Source: Stercorarius parasiticus (Eukaryota > Chordata > Aves > Charadriiformes > Stercorariidae). From it: DNA of 64,000 nucleotides. This document shows positions 10,071 through 23,400 of the stretch, piece after piece; position 1 is the stretch's first letter, and each line of letters starts with the position of its first letter. The translations under genes were made by a program, and so were the position numbers. Where the stretch lies: contig VWZL01002048.1 of NCBI GenBank assembly GCA_013396915.1, positions 1,259,971 through 1,323,970 of the forward strand, written 5' to 3'. The notes under the pieces are model-generated. The model searched no databases. It saw nothing but the letters and a program-made list of their open reading frames with translations, and was not told where the DNA came from.

Positions 10071-13000
10071 GTACCTCTTTGCTAGCAAGGATACTCTGTT
10101 GTTTTAAAAATCAGTTCATCAGATTTATTTTGGGCCTCTGCAACTTGAAGAATCACTATGAATTCTCATCTTGTTTTTTGCATGCCAGTTAGGCCAAAAA
10201 AGAGAGACATTTGTTACATGCTAAATAAACAGAAGAAGGGGTGAAAGACAAGGTCACAGTCCAGATTTCGGCAAAGAACATGTCATACACAGTCTTTTCT
10301 GTACAAAAAGCCCAGATAAACCAAAAATCTGATTATGTAGATTATTCTCTCACATCACACTTTGATACTTTTATGCATTTTGAGGCTTCTAACACGCCTT
10401 TCAGAGAGCGGGGCTTTCATGAGTCCTCTCAAGGGAGAGCTAGGAAGAAGGAGAAAAAAAAAAAGTAGATTTATTCTATCATTCAGAAAGCCACCACAAC
10501 CACAGCAGGAAGCTGGGGGAGCCTGGCATTCTGCCAGAAGATGAAGCAGAAAGCAAGCTGTTCTGCTTTTCAGCCAGCCACATTGAAAATAAGCCTACAA
10601 TTTCAGTCTACTGAAACCTGCTCTTATAGCTGAGTTGCTATACTCCTAGCGACCTACTATACACAGGCTTCAAAAGGCAAGAAGAGGGTTTATTTGTGTG
10701 GGCTTATTGCGTCTACCGCCCGCCCAAACAGAGAAATCATGATAAACAGCAAGTTTTTCTAAAAGTAGAGCTCATCATTGAAAAGGGAAAAAATATAAAG
10801 CTGCAGCTAGACTAAGGAACGATGTTGTCTTGTTTTTGGTCATGCAGAGTCCCATATACATGCTCCTCACCATTCTCTAGCTGGCAGCTTCACGGGTCTG
10901 GAGTCAAGCTCCCAGGACCAGCTCTTGCAGCCTTCTCAAGTTCTACCAGCAGATCATTTGTAGACTGGGGGACAGCTGAAAAGCCAGGACCTTTCTTCCA
11001 AAACAATGGGATAATCAGCAGCTTCACAAACAGTGTTTAGTTTAAGAGCCCAGTACTTTTGACTTCTAAAGGCCAACCTTGTCTTTCTCCGCTCCTCAGT
11101 AAAAATGAGCAAAGGAGGAACAGTGAGGTTTACCCTTTCCTATTAACAGCTTAGCAGTACTTGGCCAGCAGAACAACATAATTCAGGGGCACACTAAATT
11201 CTGAAAATCCTTAGAAGAAAGTTTTGTGTTTTTTCTAGTGAGTCACTGATCTGTTACCAAACGAAAGAAAGGGTAAGCGAAGTGCTGCGGTTACCCAGGA
11301 CTACCAAAACAGTTGTGGGTTTGGTAACCAAGGGTAGATACGGCTGGACTGGCAGGGCTGCGCTCACAGCTGCTCTGCAGCATAGCAAGAAAATGGCCCT
11401 GTTCCTCTGACCACCCTCTTCAAACTACCACTCAATCCCAAACCCTATTACCAGCCTTGCAGATCTCAGATTAAAGTAATGCCTTTGTGGTAAAATGCTG
11501 GCTGGGGCACTGGACCCCACATTAAGTACCTACTTCAACCACCATGGAAAAGCTGAACAAGCCACTTTTGGCCTCCACCTTCTTCTAGTTCAAAAGGGTT
11601 GGAATATTCTCTTACTGAAAGGTAAGAGCCATTAGCAATTGCAGGGCACTGATTACACATATAGCAGCAGCACTGCAGACTAGCTATTGCATTACCCTAG
11701 AAGGTATAAACAGGGTTTTCCCCTGATTTTGTTTACTTTTGTACATACTTTCAACTCCCTCCAAGACGTCGTCCAAGCTGCAAGTCAAGCCACTTGCAGC
11801 AGTTCAAAGTGACCTCTGAGACTGACTACTTTTACTCCATGCATTTAAGATTCTGATTTAGCTACCTCAAGCTGCCTAAAATCTGTGGAATTCAACTTGA
11901 ATGTGTTAGACTTGGCTAAAAGCCACACTCTTCTCTATTGAAGCCAGGAGTGCTATAGAAAGTAAATGTCATCCTATTGTCTCCAGGTTTCTGCTAGTCT
12001 CATCTTACAAACAAAGAGTTAACAAAGAAAAAAAAACAAAGAAATTGTATTTGCCAGTTACTTTCTTACTGTGAAAGACCATAACATTCAGGCTGCACTA
12101 AGGCTTAGAACAAGTATTGCCAGCAACAGCTTAGAGCACAGCGTTACACAACCGAAATAAGAATATAGTGAAATAGAAGTATCATGCCTACAGTATTCTC
12201 ACATGCCTGTTTATTGTTCTTTGCTTCCTGCATTACAACAAAGAATTTTAGGGTGTCTTCCCGTTTCACAGTCCCTTGTTTGTTAAAGGCTCATATTTTC
12301 ACTGGAATTTGGCACTGATTTTATTCACTTCCTCCTTGCCCCCCTTACCTTTTTCCTTTGATTGTTATTCCAGAAAGAAAAGGGAGTGTAATCCCTGCCT
12401 TTTCAGTGAGCGCGTTCAGTCTTTAAACTCCTTGGTCCTCCCCTCTATTCAGCCCTTGCTCCGCAGAGCTCACCCACACAGAGATTCAAGCATCAATCTC
12501 TTTGCTTCTGCTTTCTCATCTTCCCACGCTGCGGGCTGCTATTGCATTTAGCCGGCTAACTCCACCTCTCCTCTTCTCACTCTCTTTCCTCTTAGATTCA
12601 CTTCAAGGCCAACTTCCCATCCTTGCTGCTGGGCTGACACAGCTGGTAGTGTAGAAAAGCAGGGGGAGGGTAGCAGAGCAGGGAGCTTTTATTCAGCAAT
12701 GCTTCCTTAACGGAGCAGCTGCTTTGAAGCCCCAAGGTCCAATTTCAACTGCTGAAGTTGCTAGTAATAAAAAACAGCTAAATATAACACTGCTTTCAAA
12801 TGGCAGTTTTGAGATAGTGGACTCTACTGTTAAAGCTCTTCATCTGAAATGAAATCAGAAGCTGTAAATACACAAACCATGCCAACTTCTATGTAACAGA
12901 TAATAAGCACTTGCTAGGACACGTATCAGCAAGAAGAACTGAAGTTACAGTCCTCAGCCCACCAGGACTCGCACCACTTTTTCCTGCTGTACTCCAAGCC

Positions 13001-16000
13001 ATAGGCAAAGAGCTCCTGCTTGGACCTGCCACACCATGGATGGCTACTCACTTGCAGATGGTACCCAGGTCTGCAGCAGGGAGAGGCACGTCAGGCTGCG
13101 CTGGCAGCTTTACTCACAGAAGCCTGCTGAATGTTCTACATCGCTCCTGAAGGCTATCGTGGTGTGATTTCATCTTCAGTCCTCCATCTGAGTGGGATTC
13201 ACACTGCATTCAGAGTAGCTGCTATAGTAGCCCAAGCTAGGACCAGGGCTGGATTCTAGTTCGTGCAGGAAACACTTCTGCAGCCCATGCCTCCTTCATT
13301 CACTGACCAGGGAGCAGCTGGCAAATCTCACCCAAACCCTCACCCAGTCCTTTCTGTAACTGGAAATAGCAATTACATGGAGTTTATCTTCTCACTGGAC
13401 AGGAATGCTGATTGTCCACAGCTTTTGATGTGCATTTCTCAGAGCTCAAATACATACCTCCCTGAGGAGCTGGGGAAAACAGATAAGTCAGCTTGCCTTG
13501 AGCAGCATCTGGTTCAGCTTTGGACACTCGTGCGTGGGCAACAGCAGAGATGGTGTTGCACATTGGCTCTGCCTGTAAAAAAGAATTCTGACGAAATGGC
13601 TATGGTTCAGAAAAGATGCTAGCCACTCATACACCCTTGTTTGAAGAATGAAGATCTGATATGTCTGAAGGACAGATCCTTTTCCACTCCTATTTCTTTC
13701 TAAATGCTACCTGTGGCTGGTTCACAGTTCTTCAGTTAAGCAATAATGGATATATGCCAGGTGTCACAGCAAGCAAACTTACCTCCCGACTTAATTGCAA
13801 CTTCCTTAATTGCCTAATGCAGGGGAGACCATCCAGTACTTCCAGAGGTTTTGGGTTTATTTCATAAATCTTAGCCTACAAGTCCTGACTAGTAGCCTCG
13901 GCCATAGTCAGGCAAGTAAAGTGCTGCATTCTCACACAAGTCAGTGTATACCTTGAGTCAGTAGAGCTCACTAAGCTCCTTTTTAAAAGCTGAACAGAGA
14001 CAGCACAAAAAAAAAAATTAATCACTTTTTATTGGGAGTTGAAATTAAAGGCATTCATCATGTAGTCAACAAAACGTAGTCAACTGACTGACAGCCGAGT
14101 GGAAGAAAATAAAATCAGATTTGGTTTTAAACCACACTTCAAAGTTCCCTAGGAAAAGTTTAAAAATACAAAAATTGGACTAATATTACATCAGAAAACC
14201 CCAAGCTAAGCAAAAGTTTAATTATTAAGAAATAATCATATCCAGTATATAGACAAAAAGCAACCTTCTTTTCCTACTGCCAGATGCCTCCCCCCTAGTA
14301 TGTGACCAAGCCAAAGGCCTGACAACATCAACCTGCCAAAGGTAATTTCTCTTCACAGCTCTTAGGTAAGCATCATAAATCCAAATTATTAATTGCATCC
14401 AGAAACTAACACTGATGTTATCAGGGCCATCACGTGGAGCAGCAGAACAGAGGAACCTGCAGAGAAGCAATCATGCTACCTGAAAAGCACGCAACACGCA
14501 AAATGCAGTGTCTAAGTACCTGAAACAACTCGCTCAAATCTTACTGAGCCCAAGCGTAGTCCATGCCATTGTACTGACTGCAGCTGCTCCCGTCTGGGTG
14601 CAAGTCTAGACACAGGTTGCACTTTGCTGGCCCTGCCAATAGGCAGCTCTTCCCATGCAGAACTGAAGCGCCAGCTACACCTGGGCCTCACTCTCCAGGG
14701 CTCTTCCATGGCACTTCCCCAGGCTGCTTGAGCCAGTGCAAGCAGATATCCAGATCACAACTGCACAGACATCTGCGCTGCATCCCTTAACAGCTGATGT
14801 CCTGGGAACCAGCCAGGCAGTTTTGCAGCCCACATCCTTTCCCGTTTGGGCTAAACTCCCCATCTGCTCTGAAGCAGCTTTTTCTCCCAGAACTGGTTCT
14901 GGGGCCAGCTCTCATCCACCTCCTCCTTCACTCAAGGCAAGTCCTTTCACACCGTTGCTCATCTCTGGAACATGGATTTACCTTTTCTTATATACCATTA
15001 TGCACAGCACAAGTGCCTCCCTTGCTACAAGGCATCTGGATAAGCAAGCCATGTGAAAGGGGTAAATGCCATCAGCATTTATCAAGCTCATTCACCAATC
15101 AAGAGACCACAAAGCATAGACATCTTTGGGCTCAAAGCTCTTGAAGATACCATGGTATCAAAACGCATCCCTTTTCAGGTAGGGGGGGTGAAGAGTAGTT
15201 TCAGAGCAACATCAGCCAGAGGCTCACCTGTACATAAAGCTTCTGTAGGAAGCCCTGGCAAGAGGGGCAGTGAGGGGAATTATTTAACAGAAAATGGGTT
15301 AAGTGTCAAATGAATGCCCCCAACAAGGACCAAGTTAAACCTCTATACACAGACTCCCACTCAAATTCATACCAGTAGAGCTAAAACTGCTCCTTTAGGG
15401 GGATGACAATGTTATTTTGCTGGGAAAGGATGGAAGGACCACCTTTTCTCACACTGCAAGCAGTAGCCAGTCTTAAAGCCTTGATGTGTTGTTGAGCCTA
15501 GGAACAGGAAAGTCAGCTTGCCTTCTGTTCTGTCCCTGTTTCTGCATGGAGCTTGAAAGATTTATTTTATGCAATAATGAACACAACAACAGTCCTTACT
15601 TCTTTCTTGGCAGCTTTATTAAAACATTGCATTGCTTGATTAGGTTGAACTTTTTCATTTCAAGATTTACATCAACCCTAAAATAAGTTATTTTGCTATG
15701 TATGACATTTTTCTACTGAGCTTGGGGGAAACGTTCTCCAATCTCTAAACAGAACTGCAGTTAAGAGCTCATTGCTCATAGCCTCTGAAAAACAAAGACT
15801 TGGCAACCCCAAGAAACGTCTGTATTTAGGAGTCTGGAAAAGCTGTGTCATAACAGATTTATTTCTAAAAAGATTATCTGACAGATGGAGTCATAGCTTC
15901 CCAACTTGGCTCTCTTCAACTGAGCCCTGTTCCCTACTCATTCCTGCCCAGCTCTACTACAGGCAGCAGTAATAAGATAACAATACTACAGCCTCTAGAC

Positions 16001-19000
16001 AGGCACACCGAATGTCTCAAAGTGTCCAGTTCTTAACGCCCTACCTCTCACACTGGCATTTGAAACCAGTGCAAATGGAGGAAGATAGGAAATTACTGCA
16101 GATTTTCCCATCTTATGTACCACCCCAAGTCTCACACCAGCTTCCTCTTTCATACCCAGTTGACCCTTGAATTCCCCCTTGCTTCATCTTAAATGAAGCA
16201 CAGCACTTCACTGCTAATCCAGCCTTTGAACAGACAAAACGCTTCTCACCTGGGTCTGTGTCGAGTACTTCAGTCTCATCCATCTGTTTACCAGAGAGAT
16301 TATCTATTAGCCATTGTACACATTCTTGCCTCTCAGATGTCCATTTCTATTCACAGCAGTCCAAGTCCAACCAAGTTTTTAGCCTCAGGAAGATCCTGGA
16401 CTTCTCTGTTGGACTAACTTAAACCTATTTCCTAAGGCAAGAAAAAGGAAAGCTCTAATGGGATGTTCCAAGTACCTGAAAACCAAGCATTGCCAGCTGG
16501 CACTTTGTTCTTCTCTGCATCAAAGGACCCAGCAAAGTAAGAAACTGATGGCCAACTCAAAGACAACAGACAATGTGTTATAAGAATTTGTTAGATTATT
16601 GCGCTGCCAATCCCTTAAATTCCTACATGATTATTTTACAAGCTGAAACACACAGGGGTAGCGACAGACAGGCAGCAATAATTCTCAAAAAACAGAGGGG
16701 CCTAGACACAGCACGAGGAAATTACTTGTTTTCTTAAATGGTTTTTAAAGGTACATTTCACCTCTTGCAAGGATGTAAAACTCCCGATGTATGCATGCCC
16801 CCTGTGTGTGCATAGTTTGCATACATCTCTGCTCAAGACTTTTCAGGATACTTTACACATGTGAAGATTTTACTTCCTCCATAAAACAAGGAAACAAAGC
16901 TTTGAAATTATGGGTGAAAAACATGGATTAAAAGACACACCTGAAATTTTACTGAGCAAAGAAACTTACAATAAGGAAAGCAAAAATCACAAAAATAAGT
17001 CAGTGATTAACTTATTCAAAAGACAAAGGAACTTTGTTTACCCATGGAGTATCTTCCAGAGCAGGAAACATAAGGAACTTGTATTGGCCCATTCTCCTTG
17101 CAGAACGCCAGCAGAACCCGCACAAATAAAGCTGAAGCACCTCTCACCATCATTTCCAAATCACACATGTTGCAAAGCTGCAAGATCTGGGTAACTATTC
17201 AACTTCCTTTCAGAGATGGAGAGTCCACTATGGTATCTAACATTCAACTCTTTGCCTTAGTAGTGCTTAAGTATTTGAGACTAATTTGCAGCAGGTGTTT
17301 ATCATTTCAGCAGTGCCACACTGAGAGCAGTGAAAGAGCTGTAGAATCACAGGAGAAAGAAATTACAGCTCCCAGTGCTGTGGCCAATTTCCTCAGGTTC
17401 AAACACTGCAGGAGGTGCAGTGCCTCTCTCAGGAGTGCATTCCTGACCAAGCTGGCAAAAACAAACCACGGACTTCAATAAAACAGACTAAACCCCTAAA
17501 AGGTATTTTGTAATCTTACAGCACTCAGGCTTACGGTGGGATGCATACCTGTCTTCACATTCAGGTCTAAATCAGAAATATTAAAGCATCTTCGAGCAAG
17601 GTCTGTGGATCATCACAAAACCCTGGAGCCCTTCAGCTCTCCCAACAGCACAGAGACCGAAGGAGCCCAGCATCTGTCCAGGGAGGCCTTCCAGGAGTAT
17701 CCCAGGACAGCAGGCACGTGAAACCCATCCTCAGACTCCTGTGTAGTACAGGAGGTAGACCAGGACACCAGAAAGTCATGTGTAGGTTTCAGGGACAGTG
17801 GCTTCACCCTTCCTCTCTTCATACCCCTGCCTACCCTCTACTATAGCAGCATGCAACATTTCAGTCCCATTTATAGACTTCTGAGAAATGAGACACAGCT
17901 GGGGCAGAGCTTGTGTCCTCATAGCTGTGTTAACCCAAACAGCTGCACCTGAAGGATCTTTCCAATCACACAAATAGCCACTCTGTTCATTATGAGTCCA
18001 CCAGGGAAGTACCAAGAGATAACGAGAGCTTAATAGGCATAGCACCCACCACCACCATTACAAAGAGACCTAGGGTAACCTTTGGCTGGTTATTTCATTT
18101 GAGCCTGTAGTTCCCCAGCTGTAAAACAGCCTAGCAGTATTGACATACAGGCTTTGTGAGGACAAAACAGATCAGTGCTCAGCACCCAAATTCCATCATA
18201 AAAAAAGATAATTCTGCCTTTCAGATCTAATCTGCTCTTAACACAACAACTTCCTAGCTTTATTTTTTGATAGCTTGGGTTCCAAGAAGAGTACATGAAG
18301 AGATATCCTTGGGATTATACTGAGCTGTGATAATAATTTTTATTGACTAAATTCCCAATAAGCAGTCCTACTGCAAGTTTCTTTTTATAGCTCTTCAAAT
18401 TAAACATGTATGACCTGTCACTTCTGTAGCCAGCATCAGTGTTATCTCTTTGCAGAGAAATACAATGGAGAACAACAACATTCTCTCTTCGCCAGCCAAA
18501 TAATTTTTAATCACATTAGCCACAGGACCCCTATTGGTAATCTTTCCTCTGGGTCCTCCCAGTTCTTAAAGCAGAGTCTGATAGAAAATTCAATTAATGT
18601 GCCCCCTAAGGATAACACTTTCAATCACAGTAAGTGAGGAAAAGCATGCTCAGATGAAAAAGCGACTGCAGCCCCAAACTTCCAGTAGAAAGCCTTTGTC
18701 CCCGTAGGCAGAATACCATTAGTCTCCTGAAGTAAGGAAAGGCTTTGGGTCCTTGCCTTGTCAACAAAAAAGCTGGTTTTGCAGGGCTTTGTTGTTGCTG
18801 AGTTTTTCCCCTCTTAGGATGACCTTCCATCTTAATCCAGGGAAGCCCAAAGGAGTCGTCGGGGTCAAACCTTCAGAAGATCAGTGTTGGGTCTATTGCG
18901 CTCATTTGGTTTTCACCATCTGTACAGCTAACAGTTGAAGAATATGTAAATCCTATATGCCACCACTTCTACTGCTCAGGTTGCCAGAGCCTAAAACATC

Positions 19001-20420
19001 ATCCAGTTAGCACAAACCAAGCATGGATTAAATTCCAGCCCTTTTTGAAGGGCACATAAATGTATTCTCAAAGGAAAACTGTATTCAGACTAAGGCTTTT
19101 CCTAGTTGGAATTCTCTACGGTAGTAAGACATGTAGCTCAGCTTCACCACATCATCTTCAAACAGAAAACTGTATCCAAGTTATAAGCACTGTGAGAGCT
19201 GGCATCTACTAAGAGCAGATGATGAGACCTAGTCACGTAGACCTTCAACAAAAACAACCACTAGCTCACTCATGCAGGGGAGAGTGCCCAACTAGAGCAC
19301 ATGAGCGTTCATGGAGACAGATGCCACATAATAGGAGAAGAAATTAAACTGGCCTTAACCAAGCATTCAGAATGCACGGGCACAACATCAGAGAAGTGCT
19401 AACACTCTTACAGTAGAAGCTGGTGGCTGGTTTGCATTCTCATTTGAAGGAAGACACAAGCAAGTGCTGCCCACCTCGTAGAACACAACAGCAGCATGCC
19501 ATGGAGCCAGGGGACACATCCTACTCCAGACATGGGTAGTTGTACTCTAAGGTTGTCACGGCCTCCTGAGCACCAGCAGTACTTGACTGACCCCACATTG
19601 ACATGGCACATTTTGTAAGGAAACGTCACTGTTCAGAGATGAACTTTACTGAAGAATTTGCAACCTACCTTCATCTCTCACTCCCCACACATGTTCAAAA
19701 ACAACTCAGAGAACAAATCTGCAGCTCTTAACAGATTTGCTGTCTGTATCATGCAGCCTTCTCTCTTTGTTTTCACTAAAGCAGAGGGCGTTCTGCAACT
19801 CAAGAGGAGTAAGGCTTTAATAACATATATTTAAAATACGTTTTCCACATATCCTGTCACACCAAGCTAAAATATGCAGGCGCGGGGCAGAAACACAGCT
19901 TCCCAAACCATCCTGCTGTCAGCAGCTTGAATGCTGCATAAACATACCCAGGGACGACTGCTGAGTCACAGCAGCACTGTCTCCCAGCCACACAAGATTA
20001 TCCAAGGTTTGAGAAAACTGGATTTCAGAACAGAAACCACTGTCGTTGCTGTCAGTTAGCAGCGAAACAAAACACAGCATTGAGAAAAAAAAAAAAGAAA
20101 ACAAAGCTAAACTGTTGGCTATGTTGGGTAACTTTTCTAGTCTTCTCTGCTTGTGATAGTGGCAGATGGCCCAGTCTGTAAATTAGCAGCTACCAGATGG
20201 GCCCCCTAAGTAGCTTACTGCAGTAAATTGATTTGTTCGTGGATTTGGTATTAAAATGTCCTTCACTGTCTGGGTACTGTTTGGCCACAGAGCTGCAAAC
20301 TCCAGTTGACTGCAATGAAGGCCAAAACCCCCAAGCATTCACATTGGGCAGCTACTTCTGCAACACGTGGTGACTACGGAGGCACATTTCCATTCACTAG
20401 TCAGGTAGGCATACAGTAGA
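10071..20420. other. Unique non-coding DNA, about 10 kb
   Basis: I find no recognisable gene or dispersed repeat. A pyrimidine-rich tract ending in CAG/TAG-type sequence (12560-12595) resembles a 3' splice site but leads into no recognisable exon. The longest frames (13263-13622 and 17098-17481) are about 120-130 codons with no domain. A-rich runs lie near 14010 and 20084-20100. Confidence 0.6.
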
Positions 20421-20444
20421 TATTGCTGGCAAGAGCCAGCAATA
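20421..20444. repeat. Perfect 10-bp inverted repeat with 4-nt loop
   Basis: The arms TATTGCTGGC and GCCAGCAATA are separated by AAGA and pair perfectly; flanking bases do not pair. A transcript from either strand could form a small stable hairpin. It is too short for a miRNA precursor. Confidence 0.7.
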
Positions 20445-23400
20445 AGTAAGCAGTGAAAACAGATGACAGGACTCAATTCTGGCCATGGATGACTACAGAA
20501 AACTTCCCAGTGAGTTGCTGGGGAAGGACACTCTGGCCTAGGGAAGTTTCTATTGGGTTGACACAACTGCTTCAGGACAAAGTACTCATCATTGTGGCTG
20601 CAAATACAATAGGGAAGGAGTTCAGCTTATCTGATACTTCAGTGCCATCCCTCTGCCTCTCTCCTCCTTCCCTCCATGCCCTTCCTCTTTCCTCCAACCA
20701 TTTGTGCCCCAGCTCTTCTGCTGAAGTTGCTTATGAATTGCATTTGCAGAGTTTTGGCCCTTTTCTGACTATTTTGCTGTTGAGCTTCTGTGTAGTAAGC
20801 ACCTCATGGCAATATGTGCTACCTTGTTATTCAGGGTGAACTTTAGCCTCTGAAAGGTTACGGCGCCTTTACTTTCTACTACTAATCAGATTTCTGCTCC
20901 TTTGTCAATATCTCGAAGATGATGGAATTACTGGAAAGAAAAAAACATTGGTATGTTATTTTCCTCCAGTTCATGACAGAGCCAACATTTTCTAGCTTGG
21001 TTGTTATCCTTCCAGATTTCTCCTCAAGTAAGAGGAAATTGTCTCAGCAGTAGTGAGCTGGAAGCTAGAGACTGACATTTATTGAAGTGAAATACTCCAC
21101 ATTCCTTACATTTCTTAATAAACCCACAAGCATTTCCATCTTCCTAGAGCTTCTTTGGCATGTCCTGGCATGATATCCTGTAAGTCTCAGGCCCAAAAGC
21201 CTTTGCATATATTTTAGTTTGTGTCAAAGATTGGCAAATCATGACTTAATCCTCCCAATGGCACTCTGCAACTGCAAAGGCTATAAAGTCATGAGACAAG
21301 ACTGGGAAGCAAAAAGAAATTACTCAAATTTCTTTAAGAGTGCTATCACATGACAGTTTATATTTCAAATATAGAGATAGCTGGTAAAACAAACCAAGCA
21401 GCCTTCCTTCTAAAGCCTAGATAGTTAAATTATTTGTCAGCCTCAAAGCTCAGATTTCCTCTTGTTACATTGCTGACAACAACAAATGGGCAATGGAGGC
21501 TTGTTCCATCTCCCCTTCTCCTCCAGATTATCTTTTTGAAACAAAAAGATCGTCACCTACCAGGAAATACAATGACCTTCTAAGTCAAAGCTAACTGCCA
21601 GAGGATTTGAAAAAGGATTGCCCAGGATTTGAAAAGGGGAACAGTTTCTCCCATTCTTTCAAAAGAACTGCAAGGTAGCCCTCGTACCATAGGTGTAAGT
21701 ACATATGGATAGTTCCCAGCTGGTGTACAATTCACCTTTGCGTAAAGCAGACCCTGTTCTGTCTATCACACCTCTCATTCAGTGGAGAAAGTTGCAGAAA
21801 TGGGACCACAGTGAAAACACACATTGTAACCCAGCCAAGGGAGTTGCAGAAGTGTTGGTGCAACAGGGACTGGGCTCTAGCCCTAGTGAGCGCACAGGAC
21901 AGTGCGTATGTTTTTATCTGGTCCGTAGGAGTCATTTATCATTCCATATCTTTAGTTCAAGAAATCTAAATTTCATGTATTTTAAATCTGACTTCAGCAG
22001 GAAGAGCACAGCACTTCACCCAGCATCTGGACATCTGGCACATCATGCTTTCCCCAGAGAACTAGTTGTTTCTTTACTATCCCACCAAATGGAGTCCTAC
22101 CCTGAGAACCAAGACAGATATTCCTACTGGAATGAAAAACATTCTGGCATTTTTCAGGATAAGGTTTATTGTTGTAGCTCCATTTCCTGTTGGTCATTCT
22201 TCCTTCTCCAACTCTCCTCCGCTGAATCTCAGTTTGTCTTCAGATTTTACCCATGACCTGGTCTGACCTGCCTTCTAACCTCTGTCTCTCAAACTGCTTT
22301 ATAGTCATGTCATCCTGTTCAAAAAACTCAGATCTCTTGGCGGTGAAGCATACAAATTTGCATGTAACAAATAAAATAGCAAGAACAGAAGTCCACATTA
22401 CAGGAAATCCGTCTCTGCCGCTTGGGGCCCTGTCCATTATCCTTATACAGATGACTTTCTGCCTGCACTTCTCCTCCAGCTACATCTCGTCTTTCTGCTG
22501 CCTTCCATACCATCAACATCTTTTCCATGGAAGCCTAAACTGATTTTTCTAGCTACTTCTGTCAGTCAAGTGGCTTATTAGTGTGCTTTTACCAACTAGC
22601 TCACCTGCCCTGGAGCTGCATAAAGCAAGCAGTAAGGGGACATGTTCCAGACCCTCCTCATTGAAATGGAATTGTAACTGGTATACAATGAAAATAATCA
22701 ATTATTGTTCAAAACGGAAAGTCTACCCTTTAAACCTGATCTGCTCACTGCAATGCTAGTTATCCTACCTCACTACTAGCAACTACCCATTCTTTCCTCC
22801 CGCGTCCCAGACACCAAAATCACAGTATGCCCTTTCTAGCTGTTTTCAGAGTCATTAATACTTCCTGATTCAAGTCCTTCCTGAAGAGACAGAAGCAAAA
22901 ACTTGCTGATAAGATTGCAGTCCAACCTGAGCACTCACTTTGGTCTCCTTTTGGGATCTTCCCTCCGTTTACCATCCATTCCACTTTGTTAGTGGGATGG
23001 TAACTTCACTTTTGCACCTCCCATTCTTGGTTCGTGTTTGAGATCCTGGATAATCTGTCTTGAGAGCAAGAACAATACTTTTATTCTTCTGTTCTCTGTT
23101 TCATTCTTGGCAAAAGCCTTTCTCTCTGCATGCTGTACCATACAGTACTACGGGACTTTAGCCCCTCAGCTGACTCTAAAGATTTGCTTGGATGGTTCAA
23201 GTCCCTAGAATTATTTTCACTGGAAATCCACAAAGGCAATCCTTTATACACATTCCCAGGATGCACAGACTTGCATTAGAAAGTTGTACTTCGCCATTTC
23301 TTGCACTTTAAGTGCTGAATTGTAAAAGCAGAAGTTCTAGAGAGAAAACCATCTCAGCTTAGAGCATAGCTAAGTCATTTGCTTCCAGAATGACCTTTAC

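Noticed and set aside
21705..22256. 183-codon + strand open frame
   Set aside because: No domain, no homology I can recognise, low-complexity Ser/Phe-rich end and no clear splice or promoter context; most likely chance, although a blastp search would settle it.
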